Positions 16,464-25,230 of a DNA stretch of 64,000 nt are shown piece after piece; the first letter of the stretch is position 1, and the number at the start of each line of letters is the position of its first letter. A model generated the notes under the pieces. That model was not told the DNA's origin, did not search any database, and worked only from the letters and a program-made list of their open reading frames with translations. A program made the position numbers and the translations under genes. The stretch is from Halobacteriovorax sp. DA5 (GTDB lineage Bacteria; Bdellovibrionota; Bacteriovoracia; Bacteriovoracales; Bacteriovoracaceae): NCBI RefSeq assembly GCF_002903145.1, contig NZ_PPDJ01000001.1, forward strand, positions 124,001-188,000, written 5' to 3'.

Positions 16464-18803
16464 ATGACGAATATCACGAGTACACAAGGTTTTATCATTC
16501 ACGATCAGGTCGTTGATCAGGCAAATCATATGGATTTAATCTTTTGGATTAAAACACCTGAAGATGTCGTAAAAGTAATTATCTCTAATGAAAGACCACT
16601 TTTTTTTATTGAAAGTGATGCTAATTTAAATCTTAGCTTTCAAGGAGAAAGAAAGAAGTTAAACCTTAAGGCCTTTAATGGCAGAACTTTAGATGGTATC
16701 TATTTTAATCGTCATAAAGATCTTATGGATACGAGAGAGCACTTTCATAAAAATGGGATTCGTACCTATGAAAGTGACGTTAGGCCAAATGAGCGCTTCC
16801 TTATGGAGAGATTCATAAATGGAGAAGTACTTATTCAAGGTCAAGTTCAAATGATTGGCAATATGCGTGTCTTCCACAATCCTCAAATGAAGGCTTTGGG
16901 AATTCATGAGTCCGCCCAAAAACCAACGCCTAATTTTAATATCATGTCCTTAGATATTGAAACGAGTATGGGCAATGATCTGTATTCGATTGCGATACAT
17001 CAAATAGGTGATCGCGATATTAAGAAAGTTTATATGGTTGATGAAAGCGGCCAATATACTAATGATGAGTTAACAACTTTTTATCGAAGTGAAAAAGAGT
17101 TAATGATTGCATTCATTAATGATTTTCCTGATTATGACCCTGACTTCATTGTCGGATGGCATGTTATCGGTTTTGACTTAAAATTTTTAGAGCGCAAGTG
17201 CCAACAATTTGGCATTAAATTTAATCTTGGCCGTGATGGCTCGCAAGTACGTCTTAGAGAAAGAAAGGGAGCCGGTTGGTTTTCAACAATAGCTGGTCGT
17301 CAGGTTATTGATGGCCCTCCAACTTTAAGAGCAGCATTTTATCAATTTGAAAATTTTAAACTTGATACTGTTGCAACTGAAGTTCTTGGTGCAAATAAAG
17401 ATATTACCGAAACAGGAATGGATAAAGTTGAAGAAATTACAAGACGTTTCTTAGAAGAAAAGCATGCTCTTGCAAAGTATAATATTCTCGACTGTACTCT
17501 TGTTTTAGATATTTATAAAAAGTTAGAAATTATTGAACATCTCTATCGTCGCGTACAATTAAGTGGAATGTTAATTGATCGTTTATCAAGTTCAACACGT
17601 GCTTTTGATCATATTTATTTACCACGCCTACACCGTAAAGGTTTTATTGCGGGAAATACCTTAGATATTGATAAGGAAAGTGCATCTCTGGGTGGACTTG
17701 TTATTGAAGGAACGAAAGGCCTTCATGAAAATGTTGTGGTCTTAGATTTTAAATCTCTCTACCCAACAATTATTAAAACTTTTAAGATTGATCCACTTTC
17801 GCGCTTAAAAGGGGATGTGAATTCAACAATACTTAAAAATGGAGTTGCTTTCTCTAAGACAGAGCATATTCTTCCAGAACAAATTGACTTTCTTTTAAAA
17901 CAGCGTGAAATAGCAAAAACAAGGCAGGATAAGAACTTATCTCAAGCCGTTAAAATTCTCATGAATTCTTTCTATGGTGTAATGGGCTCTGGTGGTTGCC
18001 GCTTTTATCACGCGGATCTAGCGACATCGATAACATCAACAGGTCAGTGGCTTCTTAATGAATCCATGAATTATGCACGCTCTCTTGGCTACGAAGTTGT
18101 CTATGGTGATACTGATTCTGTTTTCATAAAATTAAAGTTCTTAGAATCATCTCAAAAGGATAAGGCCGGTACAGATCTAGCACGCAAAATAACAACTCAC
18201 TTAACGGAGTTAATCGAAAGAGATTACGACCTCGAGTCTCACCTTGAAATGGAATATGAGAAATGCTTTAAGAAGTTGTTTATCCCTGAATCTCGAAGTT
18301 CTGAAATGGGTGCAAAGAAGCGCTATGCCGGAATTTTTGAAAATGGTGAATTATATTTTTCTGGAATGGAGTTTGTTCGTTCTGATTGGACGAAAGCCGC
18401 TAAAAGCTTTCAGTATGAAATCTATAAGAGGTTTTTTAATTCAGAGTCTTTAAATGAATATATTAAGAATTACGTTAATGATTTAAAGAATGGTTTTTTT
18501 GATAGGCAATTGGTTTATTCAAAACGATTATCAAAAGATATCAGCGAATACACAAAAACAAATCCTCCTCATGTAAAGGCCGCAAGGTTATTGCAGGAGA
18601 GAGAACCTGATAAGAACATCAGAAAAATCGATTACTTAATGACGCTTCATGGCCCTGTTCCTCTTGTTTTTGCGCCTAAGGACATCGATTATCAGCATTA
18701 TATTGATAAACAGTTATCACCAGTTGCAACTGATGTGCTAAAATTTATGGGTATCTCCTTTGACGATATTGTCATGGGTTCACAAATGAGTTTATTTGAA
18801 TGA
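16464..18803 (+). CDS. polB: DNA polymerase II (family B)
   Basis: Family B polymerase with 3'-5' proofreading, in E. coli a damage-inducible enzyme of 783 residues; this one has 779. Exo I SLDIETSMG near residue 160, Exo II near VGWHVIGFDLKFL, Exo III near YNILDCTLV; polymerase motif A VVLDFKSLYPTII near 427, motif B KILMNSFYGVMG, motif C YGDTDSVFIK near 547. All catalytic aspartates are present. No LexA box is obvious upstream. The next small gene overlaps by 4 bases. Confidence 0.95.
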   Translation: MTNITSTQGFIIHDQVVDQANHMDLIFWIKTPEDVVKVIISNERPLFFIESDANLNLSFQGERKKLNLKAFNGRTLDGIYFNRHKDLMDTREHFHKNGIRTYESDVRPNERFLMERFINGEVLIQGQVQMIGNMRVFHNPQMKALGIHESAQKPTPNFNIMSLDIETSMGNDLYSIAIHQIGDRDIKKVYMVDESGQYTNDELTTFYRSEKELMIAFINDFPDYDPDFIVGWHVIGFDLKFLERKCQQFGIKFNLGRDGSQVRLRERKGAGWFSTIAGRQVIDGPPTLRAAFYQFENFKLDTVATEVLGANKDITETGMDKVEEITRRFLEEKHALAKYNILDCTLVLDIYKKLEIIEHLYRRVQLSGMLIDRLSSSTRAFDHIYLPRLHRKGFIAGNTLDIDKESASLGGLVIEGTKGLHENVVVLDFKSLYPTIIKTFKIDPLSRLKGDVNSTILKNGVAFSKTEHILPEQIDFLLKQREIAKTRQDKNLSQAVKILMNSFYGVMGSGGCRFYHADLATSITSTGQWLLNESMNYARSLGYEVVYGDTDSVFIKLKFLESSQKDKAGTDLARKITTHLTELIERDYDLESHLEMEYEKCFKKLFIPESRSSEMGAKKRYAGIFENGELYFSGMEFVRSDWTKAAKSFQYEIYKRFFNSESLNEYIKNYVNDLKNGFFDRQLVYSKRLSKDISEYTKTNPPHVKAARLLQEREPDKNIRKIDYLMTLHGPVPLVFAPKDIDYQHYIDKQLSPVATDVLKFMGISFDDIVMGSQMSLFE

Positions 18804-19093
18804 GCGATCAAGAATATACAGCACCAAAAAGAAGCTATAAGAAGAACTGGGCCTTCATGGGTTCTGTTTTTTTTATCATGGCAATCTTTTACATTCTTTT
18901 CAAACGCGATTTCTACTTATATGTTTGTGAACAAGAAAATAATGCTCCAGCCTGTTTCTTATTATCTGATATTTATCAGGAAGATGGGGAGTATGCTAAG
19001 GCACAAAAGTATCTTGAGCTATCTTGTCAGAATAAATATGAAATCGCCTGCAACAAGCTTGGAAGGGGCATTCCGGCCAGTATCGTGAAATAG
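18800..19093 (+). CDS. Small membrane-anchored Sel1/TPR-like protein
   Basis: 97 residues: basic cytoplasmic N-terminus (APKRSYKKN), one membrane helix (WAFMGSVFFIMAIFYILF, about 18-36), then a periplasmic Sel1-like pair (ACFLLSDIYQEDGEYAKAQ; YLELSCQNKYEIACNKLG) with four Cys. Such repeats bind peptides or partner proteins. Start ATGA overlaps the polB stop, so it is expressed with the polymerase, though nothing suggests a shared function. Confidence 0.65.
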   Translation: MSDQEYTAPKRSYKKNWAFMGSVFFIMAIFYILFKRDFYLYVCEQENNAPACFLLSDIYQEDGEYAKAQKYLELSCQNKYEIACNKLGRGIPASIVK

Positions 19094-19174
19094 GTAAGCT
19101 TTTATTTGCTAACCATCCCTTGAACTTTTTAGGCTTCTTATATATCCTATTTAGCAGTTCAAAGGGGTTGTATT

Positions 19175-19399
19175 TTGATTCGAACACTAATTGATATTTA
19201 TATTTTTATTCTCATTATTGATGTGATTATTTCTTATATCCCTCAATATAAATCACATCCAATTTGTGTAAGAATAAAGCAGCTCTCTGATTACACATGT
19301 GGCCCTGTTCGTCGTATGTTGCCAGAAATGGATATTCCATTTGATATCTCTCCGATGATTGTGATTTTATTTTTAAAGATTTTCGTCGCAGTTTTTTAG
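19175..19399 (+). CDS. YggT-family membrane protein (TTG start)
   Basis: 74 residues with two membrane helices: LIDIYIFILIIDVIISYI and MIVILFLKIFVAVF. Between them VRRMLPEMDIPFDISPMIV matches the YggT family pattern (P-x-R-x-x-P...DxSP). The family is an uncharacterised inner-membrane group linked to osmotic or division functions. The start is TTG at 19175, with AAAGGGG 7 bases upstream. Confidence 0.72.
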   Translation: MIRTLIDIYIFILIIDVIISYIPQYKSHPICVRIKQLSDYTCGPVRRMLPEMDIPFDISPMIVILFLKIFVAVF

Positions 19400-19481
19400 T
19401 TTCTTTGTAATTTCAAATTCTTGCCAATACGTATCAAAAGTTATTAAATTATAATTATATGTATTGCCTATGGAGGGGTTA

Positions 19482-20318
19482 GTGCACAACGAGTTTGATT
19501 TTCTTACACAAGAGACTTTTAATCTTAATACACAAGAACAATTTTTAGCTGATGAAGATTTTCGCAATGAATTTCTTTTTGGCTCACAAAGTTTAGAGTC
19601 TGAATCAGAATCGTGTGTTGAATATCCTCAAACCTCTGGTTTCGTATACAATATCGTTAAAAGTAGTTCGACTTTTAGTATTCGTGGTGTAATTACAGAT
19701 AATATTAGTGAAACATTCGAATTAGCTAGCTCTGGCGATGTATCGACACTTAAGTCACTACGAATTGAAAAGAGTGAAGTGGCCGAATCTCTTTACTACG
19801 AAATTCCTAACTTAGATCTTGCTCAAGTTATTTATGATCAAATTTTTAATAAGCGCTTTCCTTTAGAGGAAGATTTAATTTGCAATATCTCTGACCCGGG
19901 CTTTAGCTGGTGGTATCAAAGAAGTGACGATGCCATTCGCATTAACTTTAAAAGCCATAAGCTTGAGGGGAGCGGACAAAGACTGAAACTAGGTCCAATT
20001 GGCGATGTGTGTATCGCAAGTATTCTTTTCACACGTCTGGAAAAGGCCCTAGAAGAGAAAATGAATCTTTTAGAGTTTAGTATTTCTGAAAAGCATTTCA
20101 TTCTAAAGCCGAAAGATCGCTTTCACCGAATATTTGAAGAATTATCTTTAGTTTTTGAAGAAGGAGAGCTTGATAGTGATGCTCAGATTCTAAGAGGACT
20201 TGATGAGACTTTGAAATTATATCTAATTGAGTTGGCAACTATCAGAAAGTTTTGGCTTCAAATCGAGTCTTTAAACACAAATTTTGATTATTCGACTTCT
20301 CAAAATCTTCTTTCGTAA
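19482..20318 (+). CDS. Hypothetical acidic cytoplasmic protein, about 278 residues
   Basis: Acidic N-terminus (EFDFLTQETFNLNTQEQF; SLESESESCVEY) then a mixed soluble domain and a Glu-rich helical C-terminal third. No signal, membrane segment or known motif. GTG 19482 is the likely start since GGAGGGG lies 3-5 bases before it; ATG 19470 and TTG 19464 are in frame but would place that site inside the gene. I do not recognise the family. Confidence 0.6.
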   Translation: MHNEFDFLTQETFNLNTQEQFLADEDFRNEFLFGSQSLESESESCVEYPQTSGFVYNIVKSSSTFSIRGVITDNISETFELASSGDVSTLKSLRIEKSEVAESLYYEIPNLDLAQVIYDQIFNKRFPLEEDLICNISDPGFSWWYQRSDDAIRINFKSHKLEGSGQRLKLGPIGDVCIASILFTRLEKALEEKMNLLEFSISEKHFILKPKDRFHRIFEELSLVFEEGELDSDAQILRGLDETLKLYLIELATIRKFWLQIESLNTNFDYSTSQNLLS

Positions 20319-20473
20319 ACGAATAAAAAAACTTCGAATCGCCTTTGTGCGCTTTGTCACGATAAGTTTTCCGTGAGAAAACTACTTGTGTGAAATTTTG
20401 AAACGCATTAAAATATTGATATTGGGAAAAAAAGTATTCATGAGGAATACTTCGCAAAAAACAGGATGTAAGT

Positions 20474-21352
20474 TTGCAGTTTTCACTAGGAAGAAATCGT
20501 GGACCTTCTGCGTCAGGGTCTGCATCGACGACTAATAGTAGTTCAGAGCAAAATTCAAGAAGTGCAGCAATGCAAAAAGCGATTGAAAGAAATCGTGCAA
20601 AGATGGCCTCGAGACAAGATCAAAGAGGGACTCCTGCAGGTGCACCGAGTCGTGCTTCTGCCCCAATGGGAACGCCGCCTCCAATGCCTAGGGCATCTGC
20701 AACAAGTGCTCGTCCAAGACCAATGTCTGCTCCATCTCGTGATGAAGGAGCATCAAGTGAATCCGGATCGTCTGTATTGGCGAAACTTAGAGCACAACGA
20801 GCTCAACGTGAAGCAAGTGCAGCACCAAAACCATCAGTTTCAGCTTCACCAAGTGCAGCTCCAACAAGAAAACCAATTACTCAAGCAGATAATATTGAAA
20901 TGTCTTCACCTCTTAGAAAGAAGACAACAGCTCCTGCAGCTGTTAATTATGCTGACCAAACACCAGTAAAGGCAATTGCTAAGGCCAAGACTGCGGTAAG
21001 CGCTAAGAGAAAAGTAAAATCTAAATCTAAAAAGAAAGGTGAGCTTACGCACTGGGGTGTGAAGTTATGTTGGGGATTTTGCTTATTCCTTCTAGGCCGC
21101 TTAGTTTTTTCTCAGGGTGGGGTAATTGAATACTTTGATAAGAAATCGACGCTTGATCAGGCTTACCATGAAGTGACTCTATTAAAAGCAGAGAATGATG
21201 GCCTAATGAAAGAGCTTGATTTAATCAGAAATAATCACCGCTATAAAAAGAAACTTGTCCGTGATCACTTAGGTTATATCGCTCGTGATGAGTATCTTAT
21301 TTTATTCCCAGAGACTTCTGAAACTTCTGATCGAGGGCTTTCTTCCATTTAA
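20474..21352 (+). CDS. FtsB/DivIC-like septum protein with long low-complexity tail
   Basis: C-terminal ~95 residues read as a septum formation initiator: one membrane helix (LCWGFCLFLLGRLVF, about 196-212), then a coiled coil (STLDQAYHEVTLLKAENDG; MKELDLIRNN) and the conserved end RDHLGYIARDEYLILFP. FtsB/DivIC joins FtsL and FtsQ in the divisome. The first ~190 residues are Ala/Ser/Pro/Arg-rich and disordered, ending in a Lys-rich stretch next to the membrane; typical FtsB has only a few residues there. Start is TTG 20474 (AGGA 7 bases before); first in-frame ATG is codon 33. Confidence 0.72.
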   Translation: MQFSLGRNRGPSASGSASTTNSSSEQNSRSAAMQKAIERNRAKMASRQDQRGTPAGAPSRASAPMGTPPPMPRASATSARPRPMSAPSRDEGASSESGSSVLAKLRAQRAQREASAAPKPSVSASPSAAPTRKPITQADNIEMSSPLRKKTTAPAAVNYADQTPVKAIAKAKTAVSAKRKVKSKSKKKGELTHWGVKLCWGFCLFLLGRLVFSQGGVIEYFDKKSTLDQAYHEVTLLKAENDGLMKELDLIRNNHRYKKKLVRDHLGYIARDEYLILFPETSETSDRGLSSI

Positions 21353-21821
21353 GTTGGGAGCCCTTAGTAATTCCGTAATTCTTTGCCATACCGGCATGCA
21401 ATTCTAAAACAAATTGACCTTGATAAACCTTAGTCGTTGGAATCTTTTGCGGTTCATTGCGACTTGGATAATGAGGTAGTGTTTCAATAGCAATAACTTT
21501 AAAGTTCTTATCTAAAAAAATAATATCGAGATCAAAGTGAGTATCAGGCATCCAAAACTTTAGTGGCATCTCTTGTTGATAGACAAAAACGAGGCCTTCA
21601 CTTTTCTTCATCTTGTTGGCCTTTAGTCCACTTAGGCCTTGTTGCTTTTCCTCTTCTGATACTGCCCAAGAGACTTTAATCTCATTATTCTTTGGCGTAA
21701 TCATGATCTTCTCGGCCCACTTCGGATTAATAAATTGGGCATGTGAATGTGTGCCTAGCGTTAATAGTAGAAATACAAAAAATGTACTGAGAATATGTGA
21801 AGAATTTGTTATAAATTTCAT
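21297..21821 (-). CDS. DUF192 family secreted protein
   Basis: 174 residues with a signal peptide (SSHILSTFFVFLLLTLG, cleavage near HSHA-QF). The DUF192 core is clear: SEEEKQQGLSGL, GLVFVYQQEMPLKFWMPDT, LDIIFLDKNFKVIAIE, and a C-terminal QFVLELHAGMAKNYGI. The family is exported and of unknown function. The last 18 codons overlap the FtsB-like gene on the other strand. Confidence 0.82.
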   Translation of the reverse strand: MKFITNSSHILSTFFVFLLLTLGTHSHAQFINPKWAEKIMITPKNNEIKVSWAVSEEEKQQGLSGLKANKMKKSEGLVFVYQQEMPLKFWMPDTHFDLDIIFLDKNFKVIAIETLPHYPSRNEPQKIPTTKVYQGQFVLELHAGMAKNYGITKGSQLKWKKALDQKFQKSLGIK

Positions 21822-21851
21822 ACCAAAAAACTATATATCAAGAGGATTAGC

Positions 21852-23642
21852 ATGTCACAGATTAAGGGTTTGATGAGAACTCACAATTTAGGAGAATTAA
21901 GGGCCGAGCACATCGGTAATGTAGTAACACTATGCGGTTGGGTAAATAAGAACCGCGACCTAGGTGGTCTAACTTTTATCGATTTACGAGATAAATTTGG
22001 TGTAACTCAACTTAACTTCACAAACTTCAAGGGCGACGCTGATCTTCTTAAAAAATGTCATCTTGAATCAGTTATCAAGGTTATTGGGACTGTTGCAGGA
22101 CGTCCTGAAGAAGCGCTAAATAAGAATATGGCCACAGGAGAAGTTGAAGTTCACGTAACTGAACTAGAAGTTCTATCAGAGTGTGATATTAATAATATTC
22201 CATTTCTTCCATATGGTGCAACTGAAGCGACAGAAGATAACAAGCTTAAGTACCGCTACCTAGATTTAAGAACAAAGAAGCTTCAAGATATTCTAAAGCT
22301 TCGTTCTAAAATTACTCTAGACGTAAGAAATACAATGAGTGCAAACGACTTCATCGAAGTTGAAACACCAATTCTTTATAAGTCGACACCAGAAGGTGCT
22401 CGTGACTACGTTGTTCCATCTCGTGTTCACCCTGGTCACGTTTACGCTCTTCCGCAGTCGCCACAGACACTTAAACAACTTCTTATGATTGGTGGAACTG
22501 ATAAGTACTTCCAAATCTGTAAGTGCTTCCGTGACGAGGACTTAAGAGCTGACCGTCAGCCAGAGTTTACTCAAATCGATATTGAGGTTTCATTTGCTAC
22601 TGAAGAGTATATGAAAAATATCGCAACTGATCTTATGAGAAATATCTTTGAATTAGGCGCTGATTTTGAAATTCCAGTTATGCATTACAACGATGCAATG
22701 AGAGACTACGGTTCAGATAAACCAGACGTACGTTTTGGATTAAAGCAACATATTGTTTCAGACATTTTTAAAGATACTGAATTTGGTGTTTTCAAATCAG
22801 CAATTGAAAGTGGTGGAATGGTTAAGACGATGTTCGTACCAGCTTCAATGGGAACATTTTCTCGTAAGGTTCTTGATGGATTCGTTGATGTTGTAAAACC
22901 TCACGGTGGAAAAGGTGTTGCATTCTTTAAAGTTGAAGATGGTGCCGTTTCTGGTGGTATCTCTAAATTCATTACTGAAGAGGTTCTTGCAAGTTTATCA
23001 AGTCTTTCTGATTTAGATGGAGATGCAAAAAATGGAACATGGCTATTCTTTGCAGATCAAGAGGGAATTGTACACGATAGTGCAGATGCTCTTCGTCGCC
23101 ACCTAGGGCGCGAGCTTGGTCTTATCAAAGACGGTTACGCATTCCTATGGGTAAATGACTTCCCATGTTTTGAAACTGATGAATCAAGATTCTATGCAAA
23201 ACACCACCCATTCACTTCTCCGAAGATTAGTGAAATGGATAAATTTATGAACGAAGAGATCAATGTTAGCAATAAAACTCTTCGCGACCTTCCTGCTCAA
23301 GCATACGACCTCGTTTGTAACGGGTACGAGCTTGGTGGTGGATCAATTAGAATTCACAACGGTGCAGTTCAGGAAAGAATGTTTGAAGTTCTTGGTATGA
23401 GTGAAGAAGAAGTTGCTAATCAATTTGGGTTCTTTGTAAATGCGCTTAAGTACGGAACACCTCCACATGGTGGTATTGCTCTAGGTCTAGACCGTATCAC
23501 AATGGTTAAGGCCGGAACTGATAATATTCGTGATGTAATCGCGTTCCCTAAGACAACGACAGCAAGTGATATGATGTCGAATGCACCATCTGTTCCTTCA
23601 AAAGAGCAGACTGATGAACTACACTTTGGTTTCTTAAAATAA
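21852..23642 (+). CDS. aspS: Aspartyl-tRNA synthetase (bacterial type)
   Basis: Class II synthetase charging tRNA-Asp. N-terminal OB fold (GWVNKNRDLGGLTFIDLRDK), motif 2 FRDEDLRADRQPEFTQID, the bacterial GAD insertion domain in the middle, and motif 3 GIALGLDRITM. Length 596 is typical of the bacterial form. Whether it also charges tRNA-Asn cannot be settled here; no gat or asnS genes are in the window. A strong terminator follows. Confidence 0.96.
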   Translation: MSQIKGLMRTHNLGELRAEHIGNVVTLCGWVNKNRDLGGLTFIDLRDKFGVTQLNFTNFKGDADLLKKCHLESVIKVIGTVAGRPEEALNKNMATGEVEVHVTELEVLSECDINNIPFLPYGATEATEDNKLKYRYLDLRTKKLQDILKLRSKITLDVRNTMSANDFIEVETPILYKSTPEGARDYVVPSRVHPGHVYALPQSPQTLKQLLMIGGTDKYFQICKCFRDEDLRADRQPEFTQIDIEVSFATEEYMKNIATDLMRNIFELGADFEIPVMHYNDAMRDYGSDKPDVRFGLKQHIVSDIFKDTEFGVFKSAIESGGMVKTMFVPASMGTFSRKVLDGFVDVVKPHGGKGVAFFKVEDGAVSGGISKFITEEVLASLSSLSDLDGDAKNGTWLFFADQEGIVHDSADALRRHLGRELGLIKDGYAFLWVNDFPCFETDESRFYAKHHPFTSPKISEMDKFMNEEINVSNKTLRDLPAQAYDLVCNGYELGGGSIRIHNGAVQERMFEVLGMSEEEVANQFGFFVNALKYGTPPHGGIALGLDRITMVKAGTDNIRDVIAFPKTTTASDMMSNAPSVPSKEQTDELHFGFLK

Positions 23643-23648
23643 TTGTAG

Positions 23649-23679
23649 AAGGCCCTCTTATTAGGAGGGCCTCTTTTTT
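23649..23679 (+). terminator. Rho-independent terminator after aspS
   Basis: AAGGCCCTC, loop TTATTAG, GAGGGCCT, then CTTTTTT. Perfect GC-rich stem. Confidence 0.9.
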
Positions 23680-23692
23680 GGAATATTGATCT

Positions 23693-25153
23693 ATGTTTAA
23701 AAGCTTGTACCGTGAATTCTTACATGAGTGGAAACATAGCTCGACAATGTCGGTGGTTTTTCAATTTCTTGGAATCGTCGCTTTCTTCTTAGTCTATACT
23801 TCAGATTTACAGCTCGAAACTAATGCAAAAACATTCTTAGCAATATTTTCTTATGTTGTTATTCAATGGCTTCTTTCAAGTACTCCTTTATTTATTTCAG
23901 GAATGATGGGAGTTGCTCTGACTGTTCTATTTGGTGTGGTTTCTTTTGAAGAAGCCTTCAGTAGTTTTAGCTCTCAGATTATCTTTCTATTTATGGGAGG
24001 ATTTCTTTTAGCGCGTGCGATGGAGAAGCTTGGCCTTGATCGAAAATTATCGGTGACGATTCTAAATACTCGCTTCATTGATGGTGACTTCAATCGTACT
24101 CTGGCCGTCGTTATTGGTGTCACTTGTCTATTTTCGATGTGGGTTTCAAATTCCGCTACAACTGCAATGATGCTACCAATCGGTTTTGGCTTACTTAAGT
24201 CTTTTAAAGTGAAAGAAGAAAAGACAAAGCAGTATTTTTTATTAATTGTTGCCTATGCAGCATCCGTTGGTGGAATGGCCACTCCAATTGGTTCACCTCC
24301 AAACCTTATTACAATGGGACTACTTGAGCAGCATACAAATCAAGTTTTAACTTTTTGGGATTGGTGCAAGTTTGGCTTTCCCCTGACAATCTTCTTTTCA
24401 ATAATTTTATTCTTCTATGCAAAGAGGAAAATTACTGAAGATATTAAGAAAGTTGATAAGAATGATCTCATGATGAGCTTAGGTAAGAATAATAAAATTA
24501 CAAATAACGAAATACGCTTAATGCTCATTTTTACGATTACAATTTTCTTATGGTTTGCTCCAAGTTTATGCTCACTCATATTAGGTAAGGGGCATATCGT
24601 TTCAATATATGTTCAAAAATATTTAACAGCGGGGATGGTTGCTATCATTGCTGCTTGTACTCTCTTTATGGCACCAATTTATAGTCGTACAAAATTATTG
24701 GATCAAGATGATATTAAGACGATTGATTGGGGAACACTGTTACTCTTTGGCTCTGGTCTTTCTCTAGGATCGACACTTTTTAAAACAGGAATTGCCGATT
24801 TTGTGGCAAATAACTTGATTAGTATTTTTAGTAACTGGAGCTTTGCTGCTCTTCTTGTTCTTGTTGTTGGAATTTCAATATTTCTCACTGAGCTTGTAAG
24901 CAATACTGCTGCGGCCAATGTTTTAGTTCCAATTCTGATTGCAGCAGCAACTCAAGCAAATTATTCAAGTATTACTGCGGCTTTTGTCGTGGCCTTTAGT
25001 TGTAATATGGCCTTTATGTTACCAGTTGCCACACCACCAAATGCAATTGTCTATGGAACAGGTCTCGTCCCTATGAATCGTATGATTAGCTTTGGCGTTA
25101 TTCTCAATATTGTGGCATTTATTAGTTTGTCCTTAATTGTGATAATGTCTTAG
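23693..25153 (+). CDS. SLC13/DASS-family anion symporter
   Basis: Sodium-coupled uptake of di- or tricarboxylates or sulfate at the inner membrane. 486 residues with about 11-12 membrane helices and both inverted-repeat signatures: SNSATTAMMLPIG with GGMATPIGSPPNLI, and SNTAAANVLVPI with FMLPVATPPNAIVYG. The SNT-type motifs coordinate sodium and the carboxylate in this family. Substrate is not determined by these motifs. Confidence 0.88.
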   Translation: MFKSLYREFLHEWKHSSTMSVVFQFLGIVAFFLVYTSDLQLETNAKTFLAIFSYVVIQWLLSSTPLFISGMMGVALTVLFGVVSFEEAFSSFSSQIIFLFMGGFLLARAMEKLGLDRKLSVTILNTRFIDGDFNRTLAVVIGVTCLFSMWVSNSATTAMMLPIGFGLLKSFKVKEEKTKQYFLLIVAYAASVGGMATPIGSPPNLITMGLLEQHTNQVLTFWDWCKFGFPLTIFFSIILFFYAKRKITEDIKKVDKNDLMMSLGKNNKITNNEIRLMLIFTITIFLWFAPSLCSLILGKGHIVSIYVQKYLTAGMVAIIAACTLFMAPIYSRTKLLDQDDIKTIDWGTLLLFGSGLSLGSTLFKTGIADFVANNLISIFSNWSFAALLVLVVGISIFLTELVSNTAAANVLVPILIAAATQANYSSITAAFVVAFSCNMAFMLPVATPPNAIVYGTGLVPMNRMISFGVILNIVAFISLSLIVIMS

Positions 25154-25230
25154 CTTGGATGATTTTTCCTAATTTTATTTAGTTCATTAATTATTTAAGC
25201 GTACAAATTACTCACTCCGAATAGTCGAGT

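Noticed and set aside
16371..16529. N-terminal extension of the membrane protein gene at 15873
   Set aside because: It would overlap the start of polB on the other strand and lacks a hydrophobic or conserved start.
20499..20969. 156-codon open frame, Gln/Leu-rich, plus strand
   Set aside because: It is a shifted frame of the low-complexity tail of the FtsB-like gene; the repeated GCA/CAA-type codons keep the other frame open by composition.
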